From MED-G105 sp039819085 (GTDB taxonomy: Bacteria; Pseudomonadota; Alphaproteobacteria; Caulobacterales; Parvularculaceae), in assembly GCA_039819085.1 (NCBI GenBank), contig JBCBSQ010000008.1, forward strand, positions 1-64,000: a stretch of DNA of 64,000 nucleotides. Reading direction: 5' to 3'. The notes beneath the pieces were generated by a model. That model saw nothing but the letters and a program-made list of their open reading frames with translations. It was not told the origin of the DNA and did no database searches. Below are positions 16,671 to 25,735 of this stretch, in pieces. Numbering within the stretch: the first letter of the stretch is position 1; each line of letters begins with the position of its first letter. The translations under genes were made by a program, and so were the position numbers.

Positions 16671-19319
16671 ATGAAGAGGTTTAACAAGGCTGCGCTAGTG
16701 GCGCTTCTCGGGACGACGGCGATGGCCGGCGCCCAGAATGCGCTCGCGCAGGTAGACACATCGGCAGTGACCGACGAAATCGTCGTTCGCGGCGTCAATA
16801 TTCCTGACGAGAAGCGGGCGACATCTGAAATTTCCGCGGTGCTCGACACCGAAGCGTTTGAACGCACCGGCGACGCAAACATCGCTGACGCGTTGAAGCG
16901 CGTAACGGGTCTTTCGCTCGCAGACGACAGGTTCGTCATCGTCCGCGGTCTGAACGAGCGCTATTCTTCGGCGACGTTGAACGGCAACCCGTTGCCGAGC
17001 CCGGAGCCGCTGCGCCGGGTTGCGCCGCTGGACCTGTTTCCAACGTCGATCCTCAGCGGATCTCTGGTCCAGAAGACTTTTTCGCCTGAGTATTCGGCGG
17101 AATTCGGCGGCGGCGCGATCGACCTTCGTTTGAAGAGCATTCCGGACGAAGCGTTTTTCGAAGTCGAGGGCAGCCTTGCGCTCGATACCGTTACGACCGC
17201 CAGCGACTATCTGACCTATGACGGCGGCGGCATTGACTGGCTCGGCTTCGATGACGGCACCCGCAGCGTCCCGGCGGAGCTGCAGCCGTTCTTTACGGAT
17301 CGACAGCTTGCGCCAGGATCTCTGACCGAAGCTGAGCAGAACGCGATCGATCTTGCGATCGACAACGAGCGCACGTCGGTTCTCTTCAGCCAGTCGGCGC
17401 CGCCGAACTGGGGCGTCCGGGCGAGCGGCGGCTCGCGCTTTTATGAAAGCGACGCCGTTTCGCTTGGCTTTGTGGCGACGATCGGGATGAGCACCGACTT
17501 TGTGAACCGGAACGGCAATCGTCGCCGGATCACAGGCGTGAATTCTGACGGCACGTTCGACGGCGGTCAGGGCGCAACCTTTGAAATCGACTCGTCACAG
17601 CAGAATGTCGACATCAACGGCCTTCTGTCGATCGGCGCGGAGATTTACGACAATCACGAGATCAACGTTTCAGGGCTCGTGCTTCGCAGCACGACCAAAG
17701 AGGCGCGGATCCAGACCGGGACGGATGCGGACGGCAACCGGGTCCGTGGCGATTTCACGGAATTCTTCGAACGCCAGGTGTTCCAATTCCAGAGCAACGG
17801 CGAACACGTGTTTCCGACGCTCGCCAATCTTGGCGTGAACTGGCGCGTCGCCTACGGCGAAGCGACGCGGGATGCGCCGTATGAGCGGTTCTTCGGGTTC
17901 GAAGACAACAACGAAGACGGTATCTTCCGGTTTGACTTCGATGGTCAGCAAGCTGACCAGTCTTCACTGCGTTTTACGCGTCTTGACGATGAAAACTTCG
18001 GCGGCGGCATCGATTTTGTGCTTCCGGTCGTGCTCGGCGACAACGCCCTCGATCTCAAGGCTGGTTACGCCTACACCGACAAGCAGCGCGTCACTTCCGA
18101 CCGGTTCTTCCGGTTTGAGGGTGACGAAGCTGCGGCTGGCGCCTTGGCCGAAAGCCGCGTTGACGTGATCTTCTCTGATGCTGTCGTCGGGACGGACATC
18201 ATCGATCTCGTTCAAGGCGGCGTCGGCATTGGCAACCCTGACAACTTTGTCGGCAACCTCGAGGTCCACGCGGCCTATACCGGCGCGGATCTGGAGCTTG
18301 GCCCTTATCTGCGTCTCGCTGCGGGCGTCCGCTACGAAACGTCTGAGCAAACCACCGAGGCGTTTATTACCGGCAATGCGCCGATCACGGGCTTCCCCGA
18401 GCTGGACGAAGACTACTTCCTGCCGGCGGTTACGGTGACCTGGAACCCGATCGACGACGTTCAGGTGCGTGGCGGCTTCTCGCAGACAATCGTCCGTCCG
18501 CAGTTCCGTGAGATCGGGCCTGTGGAATTCACTAATCCGAATACCGACATTCTCACCACCGGTAACGCGCTTCTCGTGAACTCGGAGATCAACAACTTTG
18601 ACGTTCGCGCTGAGTACTATTTCGGTCGTGAACAGTACGTGACCCTTGGCGGTTTCTATAAGGAGATCACGAACCCGATCGAAGAGATCACCGCGTCCGG
18701 CCTCGGCGGCGGCGATGCCGGCCGGTCGACGTTCGTGAACTCGGACTCGGCCGAGGTTTACGGCTTCGAGTTCGAGTTCCAGAAGAACTTCGCGATCGAC
18801 GAATGGTTCGATGGCGGATGGCTCGGCGGCTGGGCGTCGACCAAGGAACTCGTGTTCGTCTCCAACTACACGTTCACGCAGTCGGACGTTACAGGCGGCG
18901 TCGCGCCGGTGTCGTTGTTCAACGCGAACGGCACGCTGCAAGAGGCGACGTTTACGGTCGTCAGCGATCGCGCGCTTCAAGGTCAGTCCGACCACTTGGC
19001 TAACGTCCAGATCGGCTACAAGGACTTCGAAGCCAATTCACGGGCGACGATCCTTTTCAACTACGCCAGTGAGCGGATCATGTTCCTTGAGAATGGCGCG
19101 CCGAACAACCGCGTCATTGAGAACCCGCCGATCTTCGTGGACTTCGTCTACAACCGCGTCCTAGATATCGCGAACGCGGACTATGAGTTGGAGTTTGCGA
19201 TCCGGAACATTCTGGGGGACGACTACGACACCCAGCAGGTGACGGACGTGGATTCGATCGTGTTTGACCAATACGACATCGGCCGGATTTTCTCGATCTC
19301 GCTGAAGCGCTCTTTCTAA
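16671..19319 (+). CDS. TonB-dependent outer-membrane receptor
   Basis: An 882-residue receptor: signal peptide (about 1-26, ending NALAQ), a TonB-box-like region (TDEIVVRGVNI), the plug domain with VRGLNERYSSATLNG and a long 22-strand-type barrel ending in SLKRSF (C-terminal Phe). There is no N-terminal signalling extension, so no FecR-type regulation. The VRGL.(E/D)RY..(A/T)TLNG form of the plug belongs to a receptor branch seen also in Bacteroidota (from memory). Substrate is not predictable from sequence. An AAGAGGTGG sequence precedes the ATG. It follows the beta-helix lipoprotein by 95 bases and is probably co-transcribed with it. Confidence 0.93.
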   Translation: MKRFNKAALVALLGTTAMAGAQNALAQVDTSAVTDEIVVRGVNIPDEKRATSEISAVLDTEAFERTGDANIADALKRVTGLSLADDRFVIVRGLNERYSSATLNGNPLPSPEPLRRVAPLDLFPTSILSGSLVQKTFSPEYSAEFGGGAIDLRLKSIPDEAFFEVEGSLALDTVTTASDYLTYDGGGIDWLGFDDGTRSVPAELQPFFTDRQLAPGSLTEAEQNAIDLAIDNERTSVLFSQSAPPNWGVRASGGSRFYESDAVSLGFVATIGMSTDFVNRNGNRRRITGVNSDGTFDGGQGATFEIDSSQQNVDINGLLSIGAEIYDNHEINVSGLVLRSTTKEARIQTGTDADGNRVRGDFTEFFERQVFQFQSNGEHVFPTLANLGVNWRVAYGEATRDAPYERFFGFEDNNEDGIFRFDFDGQQADQSSLRFTRLDDENFGGGIDFVLPVVLGDNALDLKAGYAYTDKQRVTSDRFFRFEGDEAAAGALAESRVDVIFSDAVVGTDIIDLVQGGVGIGNPDNFVGNLEVHAAYTGADLELGPYLRLAAGVRYETSEQTTEAFITGNAPITGFPELDEDYFLPAVTVTWNPIDDVQVRGGFSQTIVRPQFREIGPVEFTNPNTDILTTGNALLVNSEINNFDVRAEYYFGREQYVTLGGFYKEITNPIEEITASGLGGGDAGRSTFVNSDSAEVYGFEFEFQKNFAIDEWFDGGWLGGWASTKELVFVSNYTFTQSDVTGGVAPVSLFNANGTLQEATFTVVSDRALQGQSDHLANVQIGYKDFEANSRATILFNYASERIMFLENGAPNNRVIENPPIFVDFVYNRVLDIANADYELEFAIRNILGDDYDTQQVTDVDSIVFDQYDIGRIFSISLKRSF

Positions 19320-19363
19320 AGAGAGGCAAGAAACAGCCCCCGCCTCGGCGGGCGCATGATCAG

Positions 19364-19399
19364 ACGGCGGCCGCGGAACACCTGTTCGGCGGCCGCCGT
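19364..19399 (+). terminator. Long GC-rich hairpin after the TonB receptor gene
   Basis: Outer arms ACGGCGGCCGC (19364-19374) and GCGGCCGCCGT (19389-19399) enclose GAAC-ACCT-GTTC after one G/G mismatch, giving an 11+4 bp stem with a 4-base loop. It is followed by TCATTT rather than a clean U-run. It likely ends the lipoprotein-receptor transcript. Confidence 0.6.
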
Positions 19400-19620
19400 T
19401 CATTTGCGCCTGACGTCATTCGCGCCGGTTGTCATTCGCGCCTATTGCCGCCAGCGCTTGTTGTCTCGGGGCGGCTGGCGCGCGAATTATCGCGATGAAG
19501 AATGGCCAAGACGCCAGGTCATGTCTTAGGAAACCTGATCAGGGCGGCCAGGGAATGCGTCGCGACCAGGGTACACGTCTAGAAATGTTTCATGAGGCGA
19601 GAGTGGGCTTGAGGGCGTTT

Positions 19621-20571
19621 ATGACGAGCATGCGGCGTATATTTTTGGGGTTCCTTGCAACGGGCTTAGCGGCCGCCTGCGGCCAGACCACCGAGACGGG
19701 CGCCAAGCAAACGTCCGAAGAGCCCAAGGTGATGGCCGAAGGGTCCGCGCCAACCGGTGAAGCTGCCAGCAACGCGTTATCGACCGGTGCGATGGACGAA
19801 GGCGGCGCCATTGAGGCCAAGACGTCGGACCCGAATCCCGAAGAAGACTTTCAGTTGAAGGATGAGGTCCGGATCGAGGATCTCGACTTCCTCAAAGAGG
19901 TTACCTTTTCCGAAGAGACCTATGGTTTGCGGGCCAGCCCGGCGACCGAAGAGCCGGAAGGCCGGCTCGCCTTTGTGTTGCCGGAGGGCGCCGGCGTTGA
20001 AACCTATAAGGGGTTCGCTCAATTCATCGGTGGCAAGGGATGGGGTGTGGACATCCTCCATTCGGGAACTGACGCTGCTGGACTGGAGACGTTCGCTAAC
20101 AAGGACGAATGCACCATCGTCGGAACCGTTGGCGACGGCGGCATGGACGTCCTCGATTTTGGCTATGAACGACGCGAAACGGTCGACGGCGCAATCTTGG
20201 TCGGATTTGTTCGCCCTGACGACACGCCGTACAAGAAAAAGTTGCCTATCGTCCTGATCAGCGGCGGCCAGGATAAGATCGCCACCTATGCTTCGATGGC
20301 GGCGCAGTACCCAATCTACCCCGCCCAGACTTACCTCTTGACCATTCGGGAGGCTAATCACAGCGGGTATTACGACGACGCTACTTTTGACGGCGACGGC
20401 CGGGCGATGGTCACTCCTGCGCACCAACGGCTCATTCTCGGTGAGACGGTGGCGAACATGCTGGACCGACTTTGCCTGACGAGAGAGACACGATTGGCGG
20501 AAGAGGCGAGAGAAGCGGCCCGGGAAGCTGCAAAAGCGAACGCGGAGGCGGAGGCCGCGCAGCAGGATTGA
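19621..20571 (+). CDS. Predicted lipoprotein of unknown function
   Basis: A 316-residue protein with a lipoprotein-like signal MTSMRRIFLG...GLAAAC (Cys20). A polar linker follows (about 21-80); the central part has beta strands and a segment LPIVLISGGQDKIATYASM then IREANHSGYYDDATFD, faintly like the acid/His loops at the end of alpha/beta-hydrolase domains, though no nucleophile GxSxG is visible, so I do not claim catalysis. The C-terminal 30 residues are an Ala/Glu coiled coil (EEAREAAREAAKANAEAEAA). The start at 19621 is chosen for the signal peptide; the frame is open upstream to 19429. It follows the receptor terminator and so may be a separate unit. Confidence 0.6.
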   Translation: MTSMRRIFLGFLATGLAAACGQTTETGAKQTSEEPKVMAEGSAPTGEAASNALSTGAMDEGGAIEAKTSDPNPEEDFQLKDEVRIEDLDFLKEVTFSEETYGLRASPATEEPEGRLAFVLPEGAGVETYKGFAQFIGGKGWGVDILHSGTDAAGLETFANKDECTIVGTVGDGGMDVLDFGYERRETVDGAILVGFVRPDDTPYKKKLPIVLISGGQDKIATYASMAAQYPIYPAQTYLLTIREANHSGYYDDATFDGDGRAMVTPAHQRLILGETVANMLDRLCLTRETRLAEEAREAAREAAKANAEAEAAQQD

Positions 20572-20902
20572 TCAGCGCGGAGAGCGGTCGCCTCCAATTC
20601 CATTACGGGAGAGGGCGGCGAGCTGGCGGCGCGGCTCTCTGACGCCTACAATTGCGCATTGCCGGTGCGGCGGTATCCTCGTTCGCTATGCGGTCACCGA
20701 TTCGTCGATGCATCGCCCAACCCCCTCTGGCGGCGGCGAGCGAAACGGTCCCTTACCGCAGGCCGGCTCCGTCACGAACGCTTTGCATTCGCAGCACGTA
20801 TTTCGATCCGCAAAGACGCGGATCAATTGCGCATTTTCCCCGGCTCGCGGTAAGTAGGGCTTTGCGCCAGTCAACCGCTCGGGAAGGCACTGTCCAATCA
20901 CA
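20572..20902. other. Intergenic region upstream of the T2SS operon
   Basis: I see no convincing gene. It contains an inverted repeat (20805-20824) abutting the 16-base motif shared with the lipoprotein promoter region, and a second partial copy CAATTGCGCATT at 20649-20660. It presumably holds the gsp promoter. If gspC starts at 21026 the untranslated region is about 120 bases longer. Confidence 0.6.
20805..20836. promoter_or_regulatory. Hairpin plus shared 16-base motif upstream of gspC
   Basis: GATCCGC-AAAGAC-GCGGATC (20805-20824) is a perfect 7-bp inverted repeat. Its right end overlaps GATCAATTGCGCATTT (20821-20836), identical to 13437-13452. Confidence 0.45.
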
Positions 20903-21949
20903 ATGACCAGCGTCGCGCGTCCATTGACAGATCTGAGCGACGCGGCCGCCCATGGCCTCGACGGGCGCCGCGATCGGCCGAGCGACGAGTCCGGCATTGG
21001 CGGCGACAGCGCTCTGCGCGCCACAATGGCTGATCGGTGCGCACTGTCGCTGAAAGACCTTTCGCAGGGAGAATGGCGCGCTGAATCAAGGCGGCGAAAC
21101 GGTAAGTCGAAACGAGAACGCCCCCGCGGCGCGGCGATTGCCGAAATCGCGCTGGCTTTGGCGGTCGGGCTTGTGGCGGCGCGGCTCGTCTTTCTGGTCG
21201 CAGCGCCGCTGCCGACGCCTGACCGCCTCCCGACAATAGCGGCGGCTGAAGCTGATCCCGCGGCCATGGCGCTGCGAAACGTCGCGCTGAACCCGTTTCG
21301 CGTCGCCGCGAACGTCGCGGCCCCTTCGCCGGACGCCGCAGTCGCGATCGAGGGCGAAGCGCTGGAGGAAACGTCGTTGGACCTCATCTTGCACGGTGTG
21401 CGGATGGACGGGGAGGCGACGACGGCGATCATTCAAGCATCCGGCGGCGAACAGGCCATTTTCAGCCTCGGCGGCGAGGTCGCGCCAAACGTCGTTTTTG
21501 AAAGCGCGCGCCGCGAACAGGTGACGCTTAATCGCAATGGCGTGCGAGAAACACTGACGATGGTCAATCGAGAGTTGCGAGACGCGCCTGAATCGCCCCC
21601 GGCTGCGCGTTCCGCGACCAGACGGTCGGGCGCGACCGCCCGGTCAGTTGGTCCAACGCTCGACTGGAGCGACGTTGCGAAAGTTGATACGCGGATAGAG
21701 GCGGGTCAGTTGCGCATTGTGCTCAATCCAGGCGCCCGCCGTGACGCATTCGAGGCTGCGGGCCTCAGACCCGGCGACACGCTCTTGTTCGTTAACGGAC
21801 AGCCGCTCGGGCGTGATCCCGCTTCGATCGCGAAGCGGATCGAATCGCTCGCCGGCGCGACGTCGGTGGATATGATTGTTGAACGGGACGGCGTGCGCGT
21901 CCCGCTGACGGTGTCGCTGAAAGGCGGCGATGGAGAACGTAATGAGTAA
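20903..21949 (+). CDS. gspC: Type II secretion protein GspC
   Basis: Inner-membrane linker between the assembly platform and the secretin. A basic cytoplasmic N-terminus is followed by one membrane helix (about residues 78-96, ALALAVGLVAARLVFLVAA), the HR domain (about 130-215, with LDLILHGVRM and AIFSLGGEV) and a C-terminal PDZ-like domain (about 250-345, with AAGLRPGDTLLFVNGQPLG). The start is uncertain: ATG 20903 gives 348 residues, ATG 21026 gives 307, closer to other GspC proteins, and neither has a clear Shine-Dalgarno. The stop overlaps gspD. Confidence 0.87.
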   Translation: MTSVARPLTDLSDAAAHGLDGRRDRPSDESGIGGDSALRATMADRCALSLKDLSQGEWRAESRRRNGKSKRERPRGAAIAEIALALAVGLVAARLVFLVAAPLPTPDRLPTIAAAEADPAAMALRNVALNPFRVAANVAAPSPDAAVAIEGEALEETSLDLILHGVRMDGEATTAIIQASGGEQAIFSLGGEVAPNVVFESARREQVTLNRNGVRETLTMVNRELRDAPESPPAARSATRRSGATARSVGPTLDWSDVAKVDTRIEAGQLRIVLNPGARRDAFEAAGLRPGDTLLFVNGQPLGRDPASIAKRIESLAGATSVDMIVERDGVRVPLTVSLKGGDGERNE

Positions 21950-24176
21950 CCGCCGTCAACTTGTCGCCCGACTGATCGGCTTAGTGGCTTGCGCCGCAGC
22001 CGCCGACGCCGCGGCGCAGGACCCAGGCTCATGCGATGGCTCGATCAACTATGAGGACGCTGAAATCTCAGCCGTCGTCGACGAGATTGCGCTCAGAACC
22101 GGGAAGAAGTTCGTGATCGCGCCGCAGGTGAATGGCCGCATCACCATCAAGTCAGGGCCAAATGGCGGTCTGTGTCCGAACGAAGCGTGGGAGCTTTTCC
22201 AGGCGGCGCTGCGGGTGACCGGATTCGTGGCGACGCCGATCAACGGCGACAGTTACAAGATCGTCCCGTTGCAGTTCGGCGCCAGGGCCGCCGGGCCGGT
22301 GGGCGAGGGACGCCCCGGCGATATCGTCACCCAGATTGTCCGTCTCCAACATGTCGAGGCGCGAAACGCTGCGGCCAGCCTGTCGCAAATTGTCAGCGAA
22401 CGCGGCGTGGTCAATCCGGTGAATGGCGGCAATGCGCTTATCCTTGTGGACAGCGAAGACAATATCGAGCGGATGCGGCAAGTCCTCGCCGAGATCGATC
22501 GCGACACAAGGGTCTACCGAACCGTCTCCTTACAGAACGCCTCCGCGACGGAAGTCGCCGGCGTTGTCCGCCAGCTTGCTCAAGAGCTTGGTGAAGACGA
22601 AGGCTCGCGGCGCGGCGCCGGCGGGGTCAGCGTCGTGCCGGTTGAAGCCACGAACAGCGTCATTGTCCGCGCAGAGCCCGTCCTGCTGCGCCGTTTGCTG
22701 ACGGTCGTCGGAGAACTCGACCGGATCGGTGAAACCTCTTCCGACATCGCCGTAATCCGGCTCGCGCATCAGGATGCGGAGACGCTCGCCGTGACGCTTC
22801 GCGAGCTCGCCGAAGCGCAGCCGAACGACGCCGGGGAGAACGCGCAAGGCGCGCGACGCGGCCGCCCCAGAGCGATCATCTCGGTCGACAAGCCGACCAA
22901 TTCAATCATCATCTCCGGCGACCCGTCGATCCAGCAGACCCTTCGGCGCGCGATCTACGAACTCGATGTCCGGCCCGCGCAGGTTCAGGTCGAGGCGATC
23001 ATTGTCGAGATATCGGAACGGGCGGCGCGCCAGCTTGGCGTCGAATACCTGATATCCGGTAGCGGGGATGGCGTTGTTCCGTTCACGACCACGAACTTTA
23101 CCGACTCGCAGGCGAACCTTCTGACGTCTTTCGCTCAGGCTTTTGTTACGGATACGAGCAACACCAATACGACGAACATTCTCGATAATCAGATTGCGCA
23201 GGCGGCGCTCGGATCGCTCCTGGGGCTGAACGGCGTCGCGTTCGGCGGCGGCGGCCAGACCGACGACGGAACGATCTATTCGGCGATCGTCACCGCGCTT
23301 CGAGAAGACACGAACTCGAATGTCCTGAGCCTGCCGTCAGTCGTCACGCTCGACAATCAGCCAGCCCGGCTTCAGGTCGGCCAGGAAATCCCGATCACGA
23401 CCGGCGAAGCAGTGGGCGACAATTTCAACGGCGCCTTTCGGACCGTCACGCGGGAGGAAGTCGGCGTCATTCTCGAAGTGACCCCGCGGATCAGCGACGG
23501 CGACACGGTGACGCTCACGGTGATGCAGGAGACGTCGAGCGTCGCTGGTCAGATCATCGCCTCATCGACGGACCTCATCACCAACAAGCGAACAATCGAA
23601 ACCGTGGCGCTTGTAGATGACGGCGATATTCTCGTTGTGGGCGGCCTGATTGATCAGACAGATGAGGAGTTCCAGGACAAGGTTCCCTTGCTCGGAGACA
23701 TTCCGATTGCGGGCAATCTGTTCCGGAACTCCGCCAACGCGCGTGAGCGGCGCAACTTGATGGTCTTTATCCGGCCGACAATCATCCGCGATCAGTCGAC
23801 GGCTCGCGCCGCCACGTCGAGGAAGATCGACTACATTCGCGCGCGCGGTCTCCTCGATGGCGGCACATCGGTGTCGGATATGGAACAGCTCATTGACGAG
23901 GCGACCGGCATTGCGCCGGCGCCGCGCGGCAATCTGCGCCGTACGCTGCCTTTTGGATCGCCTTCGGATGTTTTCGAGTCGGGCGAGGCCGCGCCGGCGC
24001 CAGTTGATCTGCTCCCTGAAGATACGCCGGAGCCGGAGATCCAGGAGCCGGCCGAGCCGCGGCCGCCGATTTCCTATCGCCGCGACGAGACCATGCCGCT
24101 GCCCGAACAGAGCCCATCGCCTGACCCGGAAACGACGCCAAGCGCGCAAGCCGCGCTGCGGGAGGACGGGGAGTGA
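21942..24176 (+). CDS. gspD: Type II secretion secretin GspD
   Basis: The outer-membrane channel of the T2SS, about 744 residues. After a signal peptide (ending AAAQ) come the N0 domain (INYEDAEISAVVDEIA) and N1-N3 repeats (about 110-340), then the C-terminal secretin domain with VPLLGDIPIAGNLFR and a Pro/Glu-rich tail of about 110 residues that may include the S-domain. ATG 21942 has GGAG 7 bases upstream and lies inside the gspC end (ATGAGTAA); ATG 21930 is the alternative. No pilotin homologue is recognisable, but a small lipoprotein is encoded at the end of the operon. Confidence 0.95.
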   Translation: MSNRRQLVARLIGLVACAAAADAAAQDPGSCDGSINYEDAEISAVVDEIALRTGKKFVIAPQVNGRITIKSGPNGGLCPNEAWELFQAALRVTGFVATPINGDSYKIVPLQFGARAAGPVGEGRPGDIVTQIVRLQHVEARNAAASLSQIVSERGVVNPVNGGNALILVDSEDNIERMRQVLAEIDRDTRVYRTVSLQNASATEVAGVVRQLAQELGEDEGSRRGAGGVSVVPVEATNSVIVRAEPVLLRRLLTVVGELDRIGETSSDIAVIRLAHQDAETLAVTLRELAEAQPNDAGENAQGARRGRPRAIISVDKPTNSIIISGDPSIQQTLRRAIYELDVRPAQVQVEAIIVEISERAARQLGVEYLISGSGDGVVPFTTTNFTDSQANLLTSFAQAFVTDTSNTNTTNILDNQIAQAALGSLLGLNGVAFGGGGQTDDGTIYSAIVTALREDTNSNVLSLPSVVTLDNQPARLQVGQEIPITTGEAVGDNFNGAFRTVTREEVGVILEVTPRISDGDTVTLTVMQETSSVAGQIIASSTDLITNKRTIETVALVDDGDILVVGGLIDQTDEEFQDKVPLLGDIPIAGNLFRNSANARERRNLMVFIRPTIIRDQSTARAATSRKIDYIRARGLLDGGTSVSDMEQLIDEATGIAPAPRGNLRRTLPFGSPSDVFESGEAAPAPVDLLPEDTPEPEIQEPAEPRPPISYRRDETMPLPEQSPSPDPETTPSAQAALREDGE

Positions 24177-25735
24177 GCGATCCCGACGTGACGCCGCCCG
24201 TCGAGCCCGGCGCCACCACGCCGCCGCCGGTCGCCGAATCGCCCCACGCCCTGACGCGGTTGTCCTACGCGTTCGCCAAGGAAACCGGCCTGTTGCTCCT
24301 TGACCCAAGCGCGCGCCCCGCGATTGTCGGCGCGCGGGGCGCCCCTGATCCATTTGCGCTGATAGAAACGCGCCGCGCAGTCGGCGCGCCCATCGCCGTT
24401 GAGAGCATGCCCCAGGAGGCGTTTGACCGACGCATGTCGGAGATCTACGCGGTCTCCAATCTCGACGCGGAGGAATTCGCGGATGGCGAGGACGATCTGA
24501 CAAGCCTTGCTGAGGGCCTGCCAACGACGGCGGACCTTCTCGACAGCGACGACGACGCGCCGGTGATCCGCCTGATCAATGGCGTGATCGCGGAGGCGGT
24601 GAAGACCAAGGCGTCCGACATTCATGTCGAGCCTTATGAGCGCGGGCTATCGGTGCGCCTCCGGGTCGACGGCGTTCTGCGCGAAGTCCTGTCCTTGCCG
24701 GCGCGCGCGACGCCCTCGCTCGTCAGCCGGATTAAAGTCATGGCGCGGCTCGACATCGCGGAAAAGCGCGTCCCGCAGGACGGCCGGATTTCCATCGCGC
24801 TTGGCGGCAAAACAGTCGACGTGCGCGTATCCACCTTGCCGGCGCGTTTCGGCGAGCGGGTTGTCATGCGGATTCTCGACCGGGACGAGGCGCGGCTCGA
24901 TCTGGACGCGCTCGGCATGCCATCCTCGACGCTTAATCGGCTCAAGGCGATCCTGAAGCGTCCGAATGGGATCATTCTGGTGACCGGCCCGACTGGCTCC
25001 GGCAAGACGACGACGCTCTACGCCTCGCTTTCGCTTCTCAATGATCCGAGCCTCAATATTCTGACGGTGGAGGATCCGGTCGAATACGCGATTGACGGCG
25101 TCGGCCAGACGCAGATCAATCCGAAGGTCGGCATGACGTTCGCCGCCGGGCTGAGGGCCATCCTTCGTCAGGATCCGGACATTGTCATGGTGGGGGAAAT
25201 CAGAGACGCGGAGACCGCCGACATCGCCATTCGCGCGGCGTTGACGGGGCACCTCGTCCTGTCGACGATCCACACCAATTCCGCCGTCGGCGCGGTGACG
25301 CGGCTGAGGGATATGGGCGCGGAGCCGTTTCTTTTGTCATCGACGCTCGCGGGCGTGTTGGCGCAGAGGCTGGTGCGGCGCCTTTGCCCGTCCTGCAAGG
25401 AACCCCACGAGCCGGACGCCGCTGAGCGGGAGCTTCTTGGCGTCGACGCGGATGACGCTTCAGTGCGGATCTACCGGCCGGTGGGCTGCGCGCGTTGCGG
25501 GCACTCTGGCTATGAGGGCCGGCTTGGCGTCTACGAGCTTATGACGGTTGACGCAGCGACCCGCGAACACATCCACAATGACGCCGGCGAGACGCAGATC
25601 GCCGCCAGCGCCTTCAAGGCGCCGGATGCGCAGACACTCGCGGAATGCGGTTTTGAGCATGTCCTCGCCGGCGAAACGTCGATTGAGGAAGTGTTGCGCG
25701 TGGTGCGCCAGGAAGACGATGGCGCCGTCATTTGA
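24173..25735 (+). CDS. gspE: Type II secretion ATPase GspE
   Basis: A 520-residue cytoplasmic hexameric ATPase driving pseudopilus assembly. The N1E/N2E-like region is followed by the ATPase domain with Walker A GPTGSGKTT (about 272-280), the Asp box ILTVEDPVE, Walker B-type RQDPDIVMVGEIRD and the His box LTGHLVLSTIHTN. The tetracysteine zinc module is intact (CPSC ... CARC, about residues 406-447). GTG 24173 overlaps the gspD stop by 4 bases. Confidence 0.96.
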   Translation: MSDPDVTPPVEPGATTPPPVAESPHALTRLSYAFAKETGLLLLDPSARPAIVGARGAPDPFALIETRRAVGAPIAVESMPQEAFDRRMSEIYAVSNLDAEEFADGEDDLTSLAEGLPTTADLLDSDDDAPVIRLINGVIAEAVKTKASDIHVEPYERGLSVRLRVDGVLREVLSLPARATPSLVSRIKVMARLDIAEKRVPQDGRISIALGGKTVDVRVSTLPARFGERVVMRILDRDEARLDLDALGMPSSTLNRLKAILKRPNGIILVTGPTGSGKTTTLYASLSLLNDPSLNILTVEDPVEYAIDGVGQTQINPKVGMTFAAGLRAILRQDPDIVMVGEIRDAETADIAIRAALTGHLVLSTIHTNSAVGAVTRLRDMGAEPFLLSSTLAGVLAQRLVRRLCPSCKEPHEPDAAERELLGVDADDASVRIYRPVGCARCGHSGYEGRLGVYELMTVDAATREHIHNDAGETQIAASAFKAPDAQTLAECGFEHVLAGETSIEEVLRVVRQEDDGAVI

